Of a stretch of 64,000 nt of DNA, positions 8,810 to 17,570 are shown piece after piece. The translations under genes were made by a program, and so were the position numbers. The DNA is taken from NCBI GenBank assembly GCA_900770395.1, contig CAAGKM010000015.1, forward strand, positions 62,001-126,000, given 5' to 3'. Numbering within the stretch: position 1 is the first letter of the stretch; the number at the start of each line of letters is the position of its first letter. Source of the DNA: an uncultured Prevotella sp. GTDB lineage: Bacteria; Bacteroidota; Bacteroidia; Bacteroidales; Bacteroidaceae. The notes under the pieces are model-generated. The model was not told where the DNA came from. It made no database searches and saw only the letters and a list, made by a program, of their open reading frames with translations.

Positions 8810-11626
8810 TTAAAGACTATAACCTATTGTCAGGTTGAAATTGCGCCCGGGGTGGAAGCTGCGGGTCACCTCGTTGATGGTGCGCTGCCGTCCGTTCACC
8901 GTAACCTCCTCAAACTGCTTGAACAGGCAGCGCTCCGCCAGCAGGTCTCGCACGGAGGCTTTCAGCTCCCACTTCCCGAGTTTCTTGCCTATGGACAGGT
9001 CGATGCTGTTGCGCGGCATCTCGTAGGAGTTAGGAATGTTGCGCGACGAGCCGTCGGCTCCCGTGCCGTAGCGGTTGCCCACGCCGATGATGCGCTTGCC
9101 CACGCGGTTGTAGAGCACCGCCGCGCTCCAGCCCCTCTCCACGTTGTTGTAGAAAATCCCCGTGTTGATGAGATAGGGCGACTGTCCCTGCATGGGGCGG
9201 TCGATGTTGTTCGTTTCCGGCTCAAACTGCACCTTGCTTTTTATCCATGCGCCGTTGAAGGAAAGCGACAGGTTTTTCAGCCCTATGAAGTCCAGATTCT
9301 TGCGTATGTCGATTTCTATTCCGTAGTTGTTGGCTCCCCGTGCGTTCATGAACGAGTAGATGAGGTCTGTGCCGCCTGCCACGGTGTAGGTCCACTCTAT
9401 GGGATTTTTGAAGTGCTTGTAGAACAGCGCCACCGACAGTTGCTCGCCAGCCGATGGATACCACTCATAGCGCAGGTCGAGATTATCTATGTAGGCTGGC
9501 TTCAGGTCGTAGTTGCCCATGACGCTGCTGCCAAGCTCAAAGTCGTAATAGACCGATGTCGAGAGCTCGCGGAACTCGGGGCGGTTTACCGAGCGGCCGT
9601 AGGCAGCGCGCAGCTGGTGCTTGTCACTTAGCTTGTAGGTAAGGTTGGCAGAAGGGAAAATATCATTGTTGTCGTAAGTCGTGCTCTTCAGGCTTTCCTC
9701 AAACTGGCGGGTGTTCATCCTGAGCACCTGACGGTTGTATTCATACCGCGCGCCGGCATAGATGTTGAAAGCCCCTATCGGAAGGTTTAAGCCCACATAT
9801 CCGGCAAGCTGGGTCTGGTCGCCCTCGTAGTTGTTCAGATAGTTCACCTCCTCGTAGAGATACAGTTTGTCGGGGCCGTAGTTGGCATCGGTGAGCACCG
9901 TCCCCTGCACGTCGTCGGCAAACAGAAATCCGTCGGGCAACGTGTTGTCGGGCTGCCAGCCGTATTGCAGCTGTCGTGTGTTGTACGAGCGTGTGCGGTA
10001 TTCGGCGTATGCCCCTGCCTTGAGCACAGGCTCCAGTGTTCCCAAGTGGAAATCCTTGCGGTAGTTGCTTCCTGCCGACACGATGTGCTCGTCGAGCCTC
10101 GTAAACTCGCGGCTGATTCTGTAGATGCCCATCCGCTGCTCCGTGCGGTCGGTGCGCTCTATCAGCCGCCGGTCGGGCAGACTGCGGTTGGCGTAGGCAT
10201 AGCCTATGCTCCAGTCAATGCGGTCGTCGGCAAACGTATGTTTTCCGGTGAGTTGCGTGTTGTAGGTGGAGCGTGCCGAGTAGTAATATTCCATGTCGTT
10301 GATGTTGTCGGGCTGCGCGTTGAATCCCGTGCGCTCGGCGTAGCGGTCCTTTGCTATCTGGTTGAAGATGTTTTTCCATTCCAGATAGTGGCGGTTGTCT
10401 TTCGGACGCAGCGACAGGTTGAGCATGGCTCCCAGCCTCACGTCGTGGCTGTATTGGTTGTCGGTGGCTTTTCTGAGTGCCACGGGCTTGTCGTTCGATG
10501 TGTCATACGGACCGTAGAGCGAGTTCTCCATGTCTAGCTGCGTCTTGTAAGTATTGGAGTAGTTCAGCGCGGCGAGTATTCCGCAGGTCTGCCCGCCGTC
10601 CATTTTCCATGTGCGGTTGTAGCTCATGTTCAGCTTCAGGTCGCTCATGGGATGCCTGGTGCGCAGTGTCCAGTCGTTGTGCAGTCCGTTGCCGAGTACG
10701 TCCAGCCGCGGGTTTCCTCCTCCCTCATATCCCGGATATGCGTTCAGGCCGCCCTTCATTCCCGCACTGAGCGAGCGCCAGCCGATGCCCAGTCCCAGCC
10801 AGTCCATTCCGCTGCCCTGCGAAGCCGTGAAACTGCGGAAATGTGTCTGGTCGTTCATGCCCATTCCCACAGAGATGTTCAGTCCGTTGTCCTTGGGCTG
10901 CTGTTTTGTGTTTACAAGTATGAATCCTCCCGTGAAGTCGGCAGGGTATTCCGGCGCAGGGCTTTTCACAATCACCATGTTGTCGAGCTGCGAGCTTGGC
11001 AGAATGTCAAACGAGAATGCCCGCGAGTCGGCCTCGGAGCTTGGCACCGCGCCGCCGTTGAGCCACACATTATTATAGCGTTGCGACAGTCCGCGAACCA
11101 TCACAAACTTCTCGTCGATTATCGATACGCCCGGCACGCGGCGTATCACCTCCGAAGCGTCCTTGTCCTGTGTGCGGGCTATCTGTTGTGCCGACACCCC
11201 GGTCTGCACCACCAGGCTGCGCCGCTGTTCCTGCAGCTGCGCCGCCTCTGTGTTGCGCCGCGCCACGGCGGTCACCGACACCTCGCCCAGCATCTTCGCA
11301 TCGCTCTCCATAAGGAAGTCAAGAACGGTCTCTCCCTCGCCGGCCACCTTCACGCCGTTTTTCACAATGGTCTTATATCCCACATATCTTACAGTCATTG
11401 TGTAGGTTCCGGCAGGCAGCTCCAGCATATAGCTTCCGTCAATATCTGCCGTAGCCCCTTTGCCGCTTTCCGCTGCCATCACCGTGGCACCTGTCAGTGG
11501 CTCGCCGTTCAGCCTGTCCTTTATCATGCCTTTCACTATTCCTGCACTTGCCGTGCATGCACAGACGGATAGCGCGGCGACAGCCATCGCCCTCCTCATA
11601 TCCGCTGCAATCCTGATTTTCTTCAT
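8810..11626 (-). CDS. TonB-dependent receptor with carboxypeptidase-regulatory-like domain
   Basis: About 938 residues from the ATG at 11626. Signal peptide ending near ASAG, then a CarboxypepD_reg-like domain at about 25-105 (VKGMIKDRLNGEPLTGATV, GTYTMTVRYVGYKT), plug domain (ASEVIRRVPGVSIID, MVRGLSQRYNNVWLNGG, IVKSPAPEYPADFTGGFI) and a long barrel ending in FNLTIGYSL. It imports a large or scarce substrate through the outer membrane using TonB energy. The ORF could begin at 11671, but the -7 element at 11657-11664 lies inside that extension, so the start is 11638 or 11626. The next gene is a surface lipoprotein, and a two-component system is transcribed divergently. Confidence 0.92.
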   Translation of the reverse strand: MKKIRIAADMRRAMAVAALSVCACTASAGIVKGMIKDRLNGEPLTGATVMAAESGKGATADIDGSYMLELPAGTYTMTVRYVGYKTIVKNGVKVAGEGETVLDFLMESDAKMLGEVSVTAVARRNTEAAQLQEQRRSLVVQTGVSAQQIARTQDKDASEVIRRVPGVSIIDEKFVMVRGLSQRYNNVWLNGGAVPSSEADSRAFSFDILPSSQLDNMVIVKSPAPEYPADFTGGFILVNTKQQPKDNGLNISVGMGMNDQTHFRSFTASQGSGMDWLGLGIGWRSLSAGMKGGLNAYPGYEGGGNPRLDVLGNGLHNDWTLRTRHPMSDLKLNMSYNRTWKMDGGQTCGILAALNYSNTYKTQLDMENSLYGPYDTSNDKPVALRKATDNQYSHDVRLGAMLNLSLRPKDNRHYLEWKNIFNQIAKDRYAERTGFNAQPDNINDMEYYYSARSTYNTQLTGKHTFADDRIDWSIGYAYANRSLPDRRLIERTDRTEQRMGIYRISREFTRLDEHIVSAGSNYRKDFHLGTLEPVLKAGAYAEYRTRSYNTRQLQYGWQPDNTLPDGFLFADDVQGTVLTDANYGPDKLYLYEEVNYLNNYEGDQTQLAGYVGLNLPIGAFNIYAGARYEYNRQVLRMNTRQFEESLKSTTYDNNDIFPSANLTYKLSDKHQLRAAYGRSVNRPEFRELSTSVYYDFELGSSVMGNYDLKPAYIDNLDLRYEWYPSAGEQLSVALFYKHFKNPIEWTYTVAGGTDLIYSFMNARGANNYGIEIDIRKNLDFIGLKNLSLSFNGAWIKSKVQFEPETNNIDRPMQGQSPYLINTGIFYNNVERGWSAAVLYNRVGKRIIGVGNRYGTGADGSSRNIPNSYEMPRNSIDLSIGKKLGKWELKASVRDLLAERCLFKQFEEVTVNGRQRTINEVTRSFHPGRNFNLTIGYSL

Positions 11627-11656
11627 ACTTACTATCATACTTTTGTTTTGTCGCTG

Positions 11657-11664
11657 CAAAGGTA
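11657..11664 (-). promoter_or_regulatory. -7 promoter element (TACCTTTG) of the TonB receptor operon
   Basis: Minus-strand TACCTTTG followed by CAG. It sits about 30 bases before the chosen start and excludes the longer ORF. Confidence 0.7.
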
Positions 11665-11823
11665 GAGCCATAATGTTTCATGACGGTGACATGGATATTA
11701 AGAAAATGATAAACGTATTCCGGCTGTCACAATTCATGAATGGGAACACATTATATATGTCAAAAAATATACAAAAAAGCGAGCTTTGCATTGAATATTC
11801 ACTTTTTCTACAGAATTATATTG

Positions 11824-11831
11824 TAACTTTG
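11824..11831 (+). promoter_or_regulatory. -7 promoter element (TAACTTTG) of the response-regulator operon
   Basis: TAACTTTG followed by CACC, 43 bases before the response regulator ATG. The 160 bases between this and the divergent promoter could hold operator sites for the regulator. Confidence 0.7.
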
Positions 11832-11874
11832 CACCACCTTATATATAATCAAGGTAAGATAAAAGCTTAAAGAC

Positions 11875-12561
11875 ATGAAACTGTTGATTATTGAAGACGA
11901 GCGCCAGCTGTCGGACAGCATCGTGAGCTATCTCGGCAGGGAGGACTATCTCTGCGAGCAGGCTTTCACTTTCAGCGAGGCAATGATGAGGGTGGGAGTG
12001 TATGAATATGACTGTATTCTGCTCGACCTTATGCTGCCCGGCGGCAGCGGGCTCGACATTCTGCGCCGCATCAGGCAGCGCGCGCCGCAGACGGGAGTGA
12101 TAATCGTTTCGGCAAAGGATTCGCTTGACGACAAGGTGGCCGGGTTGAAAACAGGTGCCGACGACTATATCGCCAAGCCTTTCCACCTGCCGGAGCTTAG
12201 CATGCGCATCTTTGCCCTGCTGCGCCGCAAGAACTTCACTGCCACCAACACGCTGCAGAGCGGAGCCGTGACGATAGACCTGCTGGGCAAAAGGGCAACG
12301 GCGGGCGGCACGGCGCTCGACCTCACCAAGTCGGAATATGAGCTGCTGCTGTTTCTGATTGAAAACCGCCGCCGCGTGGTCTCCAAGAGCGCAGTGGCGG
12401 AGCATCTGAGCGGCGACGTGGCTGACATGCTGGATGACTTCAACTTTGTGTATGCCCACATAAAGAACCTGAAGGCAAAGCTGGCCGATGCCGGCGTCAC
12501 GGGCTGCATCAAGACTTATTACGGAACAGGATATAAATGGATATTGGAAAATGAGGAATAG
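11875..12561 (+). CDS. OmpR/PhoB-family response regulator
   Basis: 228 residues. Receiver domain 1-115 with the acidic pair E7/D8, the phospho-acceptor D51 (LLDLMLPG), S79 and K101 (AKPF). The winged-helix DNA-binding domain fills about 130-225 (LTKSEYELLLFLIENRRRVVSKSAVAEHL, YGTGYKW). The histidine-kinase gene begins before this gene ends, so sensor and regulator are made together. The divergent TonB receptor operon shares the upstream region, which makes that operon the best candidate target, an inference from position. Confidence 0.95.
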   Translation: MKLLIIEDERQLSDSIVSYLGREDYLCEQAFTFSEAMMRVGVYEYDCILLDLMLPGGSGLDILRRIRQRAPQTGVIIVSAKDSLDDKVAGLKTGADDYIAKPFHLPELSMRIFALLRRKNFTATNTLQSGAVTIDLLGKRATAGGTALDLTKSEYELLLFLIENRRRVVSKSAVAEHLSGDVADMLDDFNFVYAHIKNLKAKLADAGVTGCIKTYYGTGYKWILENEE

Positions 12562-13636
12562 AGGAATGACCGCGAGAAGGAGCCTGCTGTCGGAAACCCT
12601 GAGGCTGTTTGCCGGCTGCATCGCCGTGTGCTTTGTGCTCACGGCTCCGCTGTTCTACTTGCTCACCAGGCATTTCTATGCCGAGGACATGATAGACGTT
12701 ATAGAAGCCGTGGAGCGGGGGCAAAGCATTCCGCCGCTCGACCTCGAACAGGACATCGTGGCAGGCATGATGCTCCAGTTTGTGCTGATATTTCTTGCCG
12801 TCAGCCTGGCGATGTTCATAACCCTGAGGCTCGCCGCCAGAAAACTGTGGCTGCCATTCGACGACACGCTGCAGAAGTCTGAGCGGTTTAATCTGGCACA
12901 AGGCGATATTCCAGAGTTTGCTGCTACGCGCATACACGAGTTTGCGCGCCTTAACCACTCGCTGGAGCAGCTCATGAGGAAGGACAAGGAGACATACCGC
13001 ATACAGAAGGAGTTTACCGAGAATGCCTCGCACGAGTTGCAGACACCGATTGCCGTGATACGGGGCAAGCTCGACCTGCTGATGCAGGAAGAGCTGACGG
13101 AAAGTCAGGCGCGGCTTGTTGCCGACCTCTATGGACTGACCATGCGCATGGGGCATCTTAACCGCAACCTGCTGTTGCTCGCAAAAATAGACAATGCGCA
13201 ATACACAGCTATGGAGACGGTGGATGTTGTCGCCATGCTCTCAGACTCGCTGCCGCTTTACGACACACTGCGTGACGGCAGGACATTATGCCTGCAGGAT
13301 TGCCGTACCCACCGTAGTAGGCTGCGCGCCAATCCTGTCCTGCTGGAATGTATGCTGAAAAACCTTATTGTCAACGCCATAAGACATTCAGTGCCTGACG
13401 GTGAGGTGATGATTAGGGTGGGCGACAGCGGCATTACGGTGAGCAATGCCGCTTCCGGCGGCACGCCGCTGGATACAGCAACGCTGTTTCACCGTTTCCG
13501 CACGGGCGATGCGAGGCAGAAAGGCAACGGACTGGGGCTTGCCATAGTGAAGGCTGTATGCGACTTCCACGGTTGGACCGTTGAGTACAGGTTTGAGGCG
13601 GGGCGCCATCTGTTCGCTGTTTCCTGGTCCGTGTAG
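12551..13636 (+). CDS. Sensor histidine kinase
   Basis: About 361 residues from the ATG at 12551, which overlaps the response regulator by 11 bases (12566 is an alternative). Two membrane helices at about 17-38 and 73-95 enclose a short outer loop of about 34 residues, small for ligand binding, so it may sense the membrane or a partner protein. The dimerisation domain has the phospho-acceptor H161 (SHELQTP), then the ATPase domain with the N box (NLIVNAIRHS) and G box (GNGLGLAIVKAV). The D/F boxes are short, and the protein is trimmed compared with typical 450-residue kinases. Confidence 0.93.
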   Translation: MRNRGMTARRSLLSETLRLFAGCIAVCFVLTAPLFYLLTRHFYAEDMIDVIEAVERGQSIPPLDLEQDIVAGMMLQFVLIFLAVSLAMFITLRLAARKLWLPFDDTLQKSERFNLAQGDIPEFAATRIHEFARLNHSLEQLMRKDKETYRIQKEFTENASHELQTPIAVIRGKLDLLMQEELTESQARLVADLYGLTMRMGHLNRNLLLLAKIDNAQYTAMETVDVVAMLSDSLPLYDTLRDGRTLCLQDCRTHRSRLRANPVLLECMLKNLIVNAIRHSVPDGEVMIRVGDSGITVSNAASGGTPLDTATLFHRFRTGDARQKGNGLGLAIVKAVCDFHGWTVEYRFEAGRHLFAVSWSV

Positions 13637-13697
13637 CCGTAGTCTTTTTGTTCCATTACTCTTTCCCGCCGTCGGTGAATAGCCCACGGCAAGGGCA

Positions 13698-14177
13698 TTA
13701 CTCACGATGTTTACCCGTGAAATCGTTGGAACGCACACGCAGCACGCAAGTGCGGTTGAATGATGCGGACGGAAACGAAAAAGTTTCGTTAGTTTTGCCT
13801 ATGTGCTGCATGAGTTTGTTGAGGGCGTATGCCTTTTCCTGTACGTTATCGACGAACTCAACCTGTCCGCTACCCATCACGCTGTCAAATCTCCAGCAAT
13901 AAGAACAAGGTCGTTCTGCTGTTCCCTTAATAAACTCGTTGACGCAGTCCATCTGGAAATACACGTTGGGATTGTTATGCAGAATGTCTATCTTCTTTCC
14001 CTCCGTTGCACAATGGAGATAAAGAATAAGGTCATCTCTGTCACGCTCATATCCGAAATTTAGGGCAACCACATAAGGTTTCCCGTTATCCACCATACCC
14101 AGATGCACCACGCTGCACCTTTCAACAATATCAAAGATACCGTTCAGGTCTTCTACCTCTCTGTCTTTTCTTCTCAT
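13698..14177 (-). CDS. NimA-like / pyridoxamine 5'-phosphate oxidase-fold flavoprotein
   Basis: 159 residues with the split-barrel FMN-binding fold: CSVVHLGMVDNGKPYVVALNFGYE, LYLHCATEGKKIDIL, NPNVYFQMD, YCWRFDSVMGSGQVEFVD and a final RVRSNDFTGK. Proteins of this pattern include the 5-nitroimidazole reductases (Nim), but most are uncharacterised reductases or oxidases. It lies 24 bases after a related gene on the same strand. The MocR regulator divergent to the pair handles PLP, so a link to B6 vitamers or amino compounds is possible but inferred. Confidence 0.8.
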   Translation of the reverse strand: MRRKDREVEDLNGIFDIVERCSVVHLGMVDNGKPYVVALNFGYERDRDDLILYLHCATEGKKIDILHNNPNVYFQMDCVNEFIKGTAERPCSYCWRFDSVMGSGQVEFVDNVQEKAYALNKLMQHIGKTNETFSFPSASFNRTCVLRVRSNDFTGKHRE

Positions 14178-14201
14178 AATTCAATTTATTGTTTGTTATC
14201 G

Positions 14202-14675
14202 TTATTTCCAATATTTTCCGGTTAAGTCTGTTATCTTAATTTCAACAACTGCCGTTCCCTTCACCATGTTGTCCAGCAGACGGGTTCCTGAAAACTGCGG
14301 AGTATACTTATTTACGATGGCATCAAGAATTTCCCGCTTACGGTCAATGTCATAAACGGTTTCCGCCGTGCCCTGCGCTGTCACGCTTTGATATTTTGTA
14401 TTAGTGTCACAGGGAGTTCCGCTGCTGTCAAGTAATAACCCTTCCATATTATAGACATTGAAACAGACATGAGGGTTTCTTTGTATGTTATCAATCTTCT
14501 GACCTATGGGCAAGCCGTGAAAATAAATATTTCCCTTGTCATAAACATAGTGAAGCGGTGTGACATAAGGAGTCCCGGCTTCATTTACCGTTGCCAAAGT
14601 GCCTGTCTGTCCGTTTTTGAGCAGGCTGACCGTCTGTTCAACGGTCAGTTGGTGAGTTTTCATTCTATACTGCAT
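14202..14675 (-). CDS. NimA-like / pyridoxamine 5'-phosphate oxidase-fold flavoprotein
   Basis: 157 residues (ATG at 14675; 14663 also possible). Split-barrel flavin fold: GTLATVNEAGTPYVTPLHYVY, IYFHGLPIGQKIDNI, NPHVCFNVYN, KYQSVTAQGTAE and KITDLTGKYW at the end. Distantly similar to its downstream neighbour, so the pair probably arose by an old duplication. First gene of a two-gene operon with a -7 element at 14699-14706 and a direct-repeat operator upstream. Function in the cell is unknown; FMN-dependent redox activity is expected from the family. Confidence 0.8.
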   Translation of the reverse strand: MQYRMKTHQLTVEQTVSLLKNGQTGTLATVNEAGTPYVTPLHYVYDKGNIYFHGLPIGQKIDNIQRNPHVCFNVYNMEGLLLDSSGTPCDTNTKYQSVTAQGTAETVYDIDRKREILDAIVNKYTPQFSGTRLLDNMVKGTAVVEIKITDLTGKYWK

Positions 14676-14698
14676 GATTGTTTGTTTAAAATTTTGTG

Positions 14699-14706
14699 CA
14701 AAGTTA
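14699..14706 (-). promoter_or_regulatory. -7 promoter element (TAACTTTG) of the NimA-like pair
   Basis: Minus-strand TAACTTTG followed by CAC, 24 bases before the first NimA-like gene. A second match, TAATTTTG at 14783-14790 on the minus strand, could be an extra upstream promoter. Confidence 0.65.
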
Positions 14707-14727
14707 CAACTTTTCTGGATTATCCCT

Positions 14728-14760
14728 GTGGTCCAGTTTTAACAAATACAGGTAGTCCAG
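14728..14760. promoter_or_regulatory. Direct-repeat operator for the divergent MocR regulator
   Basis: GTGGTCCAG (14728-14736) and GTAGTCCAG (14752-14760) are direct repeats 24 bases apart (CTGGACCAC and CTGGACTAC on the minus strand), lying between the divergent promoters. MocR/TauR-type regulators are known to bind direct repeats with CTGGAC-like half-sites, so this is probably the operator controlling the NimA-like pair and the regulator gene itself. Confidence 0.6.
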
Positions 14761-14802
14761 CAATTTATTTGTCTTATTTCTGCAAAATTACTTTTTTTTG
14801 AC

Positions 14803-14810
14803 TACCTTTG
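14803..14810 (+). promoter_or_regulatory. -7 promoter element (TACCTTTG) of the MocR gene
   Basis: TACCTTTG followed by CAG, 47 bases before the MocR ATG. A TTTG at 14768-14771 is a possible -33 element, although the spacing is somewhat long. Confidence 0.7.
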
Positions 14811-14857
14811 CAGTGTAATTGTGATAATCGCAAACAGTTCAATAAAAATATGTATTT

Positions 14858-16270
14858 ATGAATCTGAGCATCGACAGGAATTTGCACGAGGCAATTTATA
14901 TACAAATTGCAAACGGAATTATCGCTGCCATCAAAAACGGTTCGCTCCAACCAGGAACGGCGTTACCCGGTACGCGGCAACTAAGCCATGAGTTGGGAGT
15001 AAACCGAAACACGGTTGTGCGGGCAATTGAAGTTCTGTCAACCGAAGGGTGGGTCAGCACAACGGAGCGCTACGGTACTGTGGTGTCAAGGACATTGCCA
15101 TGGGCAGTGAGGTCAAAGAGAAACTGGCAGCCGGTTATGGATAATGAGGAAGAATTTCGGAGCGGACAGATATTTTTTGATGACGGCATTCCTGATATTA
15201 CATGCTCGCCGATAAACGAGCTGGCAAGGTCATATCGCCGGGTTTTCAAACAAAAGGCAAGCTGGCAGATAATGAACCTGTCCAATAAATTGGGAGACTT
15301 GCATTTCAGGGAGGCTATTTCCAACATGCTGAACCGAAACAGACAGATGAGAACCTCTGCCAGACAGTTGTGCATAACGCGCGGCAGCCAGATGGCTCTG
15401 TTCCTGACTGCACATTGCCTGCTGAAGAAGGATGACGTGATATTGGTGGAAAATCCCGGATACCGCCCTGCATGGGAAACGTTCAGACATGCGGGAGCTA
15501 AAATCGTTCCCATAGAGGTGGAGGCTGACGGCATCAGTGTGGATTCTATAGAACTGTTTGCGAAACGGAATACCGTTAAGGCTGTATATCTTACACCGCA
15601 CCACCAGTACCCCACTACTGTGACATTGAGCCTGAACAAACGGTTGAGGCTTGTTGAACTGTCAAATCATTACGGATTTACGATTATAGAGGACGACTAC
15701 GACAACGAGTTCCATTTCGGTATGCGCCCGATAATGCCGATAGCTGCTCATGAAGAGATACAGAATTACGTGTATATAGGGACATTCAGCAAACTGATTG
15801 CCCCGGCAATACGAATCGGTTACATTTACAGTTCCGTGGACTTTATCGGCAGGGTGGGAGAACTGCGTAAAATCATGGACATGCAGGGGGATAATTTCAT
15901 GGAGCAGGCTTTGCTCGACTTGATTGATTCCGGCGAACTACGCAGGCACCAGAAAAGGATGGTTGAGGTTTACCGAAAGAAAAGAGACTTTTTCGCTGCC
16001 ATGCTGGAGAAGCATTTGCGCGGCAAGGTGAGGTACAGCATACCGACAGGAGGCTTGGCTTTCTGGTTAGTGCCCGCCTGCGACAGCGTAAATTTGTACA
16101 AGGTCAGGGAACAAGCCGGCAAATCGTTTGTAAACTTCTATACGCCCGACCGTTTCAGCTTTTCCGAACCTATATACGGAATAAGGTTAGGATATGCCTC
16201 GCTTTCGAATGAAGACATAGATAGAGGGCTTGCGATATTGGCAAAATCTCTTTTTCTGCGGAAGCTGTAA
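14858..16270 (+). CDS. MocR/PdxR-type GntR regulator with aminotransferase domain
   Basis: 470 residues, normal for MocR proteins. Winged helix at 1-75 (IYIQIANGIIAAIKNG, LPGTRQLSHELGVNRNTVVRA), linker, then a fold-type I aminotransferase-like domain from about 110. PLP-binding features are seen: NPGYRPAWETF, DDYDNEFHF, and K312 in GTFSKLIAPAIRIGY as the Schiff-base lysine. These regulators sense PLP or an amino-compound adduct. Divergent orientation to the NimA-like pair, with a direct-repeat operator in between, points to local control of that pair. Confidence 0.93.
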   Translation: MNLSIDRNLHEAIYIQIANGIIAAIKNGSLQPGTALPGTRQLSHELGVNRNTVVRAIEVLSTEGWVSTTERYGTVVSRTLPWAVRSKRNWQPVMDNEEEFRSGQIFFDDGIPDITCSPINELARSYRRVFKQKASWQIMNLSNKLGDLHFREAISNMLNRNRQMRTSARQLCITRGSQMALFLTAHCLLKKDDVILVENPGYRPAWETFRHAGAKIVPIEVEADGISVDSIELFAKRNTVKAVYLTPHHQYPTTVTLSLNKRLRLVELSNHYGFTIIEDDYDNEFHFGMRPIMPIAAHEEIQNYVYIGTFSKLIAPAIRIGYIYSSVDFIGRVGELRKIMDMQGDNFMEQALLDLIDSGELRRHQKRMVEVYRKKRDFFAAMLEKHLRGKVRYSIPTGGLAFWLVPACDSVNLYKVREQAGKSFVNFYTPDRFSFSEPIYGIRLGYASLSNEDIDRGLAILAKSLFLRKL

Positions 16271-16297
16271 CCTTGCATAAGATTGATATTTTACGCA

Positions 16298-16327
16298 TTT
16301 TAAACAACTTTGTTTTAAACAACCTTG
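16298..16327. repeat. Tandem 15-bp repeat before the ATPase gene, possible operator
   Basis: TTTTAAACAACTTTG (16298-16312) is followed immediately by TTTTAAACAACCTTG (16313-16327), one mismatch, and by a partial third copy (TTTAATTTGG). The repeats end where the -33 region of the ATPase promoter should be, so a bound regulator would block or help transcription. Confidence 0.55.
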
Positions 16328-16347
16328 TTTAATTTGGAAAAAAGTAT

Positions 16348-16355
16348 TATCTTTG
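16348..16355 (+). promoter_or_regulatory. -7 promoter element (TATCTTTG) of the ATPase gene
   Basis: TATCTTTG followed by CAG, 33 bases before the ATG, with TTG at 16325-16327 at the right distance for a -33 element. Confidence 0.7.
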
Positions 16356-16388
16356 CAGCTGAAATCATATTATATACATAATTAAAGT

Positions 16389-17531
16389 ATGGGAAAAGTT
16401 GATGAGGCTCCATTTGTGTTTGGTGTAAGGGTAGAGGGTGATAACTTTACCGACCGTAGAGAAGAAACGGAAAGGCTGAAGATGAATTTTACATACGGCG
16501 TGAATACCATTCTAATATCTCCGCGCCGTATGGGAAAGACATCTTTGGTGGATAAGGTTTGCTCTGTGCTGGAGGGAAGCGACATCCGCATTGCACGGTT
16601 GGACGCTTTCGGCTGCCGTTCCGAACATGACTTCATCGATGCCTTTGCCACTGCAGTCCTGAAAGCGACTTCCAGTAAACTGGAGGAATGGATTGAAAAT
16701 GCAAAGGTGTTTTTAAGCCGCTTTGTTCCAAGAATCAGTTTTGGAGAAGACCCGCTCAACGATTTCTCCATATCACTGGAATACAAATCCTCAAACACTG
16801 CGACGGAGGACGTGCTTGCCCTGCCTGAGAGGATAGCTGAGGAAAAGGGAGTGAGGATTGTGGTTTGCATAGATGAGTTTCAGCAGATAGGAGAGTTTCC
16901 AGATTCTCTCACATTCCAGAAAAAACTGAGGGGAGTGTGGCAGTTGCAGCGCAATGTCTCGTATTGCCTGTATGGCAGCAAGAAACACATTATGGAGACC
17001 ATGTTTCAAAACCACAGTTATCCGTTATACCGCTTCGGCGACATCATCTATCTCCAGAAAATAAGCGAGAACGACTGGGTGGACTTTATTTGCGCAAGGT
17101 TTGAGCTGACGGGCAAGCACATATCTCCGGATTTGGCAAGGGAGATATGCATGCTTACAGACAGATACTCATCGTATGTGCAGCAGTTGGCGTGGCTTGT
17201 CTGGCTGAAGACCAAGGACACGGCCACGAAAGATGACCTGGCATACGCCACGGGCAGGCTTCTCGATGCCTGCGAGCCTTTGTTTATCCAGCAAACGGAA
17301 GACCTCTCGGCTTATCAGATGAATTTTCTCAAGGCTCTCACCGACGGAGTGAATACAGGATTCACCCAGTCGGCAATATTAGGCAAATATCATCTTGGCA
17401 CCGCCGCCAACATAACGAGACTGAAGAAATCGCTGACGGACAGGGACCTCATCACGACCGTTGCGGCTAAGCAAATAGAGATGTGCGACCCGATATTGGC
17501 TCTTTGGCTAAAGAAAAGGGTGTTCAGGTGA
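16389..17531 (+). CDS. AAA-type ATPase of the archaeal-ATPase-like group, stand-alone
   Basis: 380 residues. N-terminal P-loop with SPRRMGKTSL (Walker A) and VVCIDEFQQI (Walker B) about 100 residues later, then YGSKKHIMETMF (sensor-like) and a C-terminal winged-helix-like region (GFTQSAILGKYHLGTAANITRLKKSL, DPILALWLKKR). This is the layout of archaeal-type or STAND-like ATPases common as single genes in Bacteroidota. Role unknown; relatives are discussed as regulators or defence ATPases, but nothing nearby supports that. A tandem repeat in front suggests tight, possibly self-made, control. Confidence 0.85.
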   Translation: MGKVDEAPFVFGVRVEGDNFTDRREETERLKMNFTYGVNTILISPRRMGKTSLVDKVCSVLEGSDIRIARLDAFGCRSEHDFIDAFATAVLKATSSKLEEWIENAKVFLSRFVPRISFGEDPLNDFSISLEYKSSNTATEDVLALPERIAEEKGVRIVVCIDEFQQIGEFPDSLTFQKKLRGVWQLQRNVSYCLYGSKKHIMETMFQNHSYPLYRFGDIIYLQKISENDWVDFICARFELTGKHISPDLAREICMLTDRYSSYVQQLAWLVWLKTKDTATKDDLAYATGRLLDACEPLFIQQTEDLSAYQMNFLKALTDGVNTGFTQSAILGKYHLGTAANITRLKKSLTDRDLITTVAAKQIEMCDPILALWLKKRVFR

Positions 17532-17570
17532 AACCTTGAACGGAATGGATATTTTTCGCAAAACAATGCT

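Noticed and set aside
10652..11572. 306-codon plus-strand ORF over the TonB receptor
   Set aside because: Shadow of the receptor gene; the receptor frame shows signal peptide, plug and barrel.
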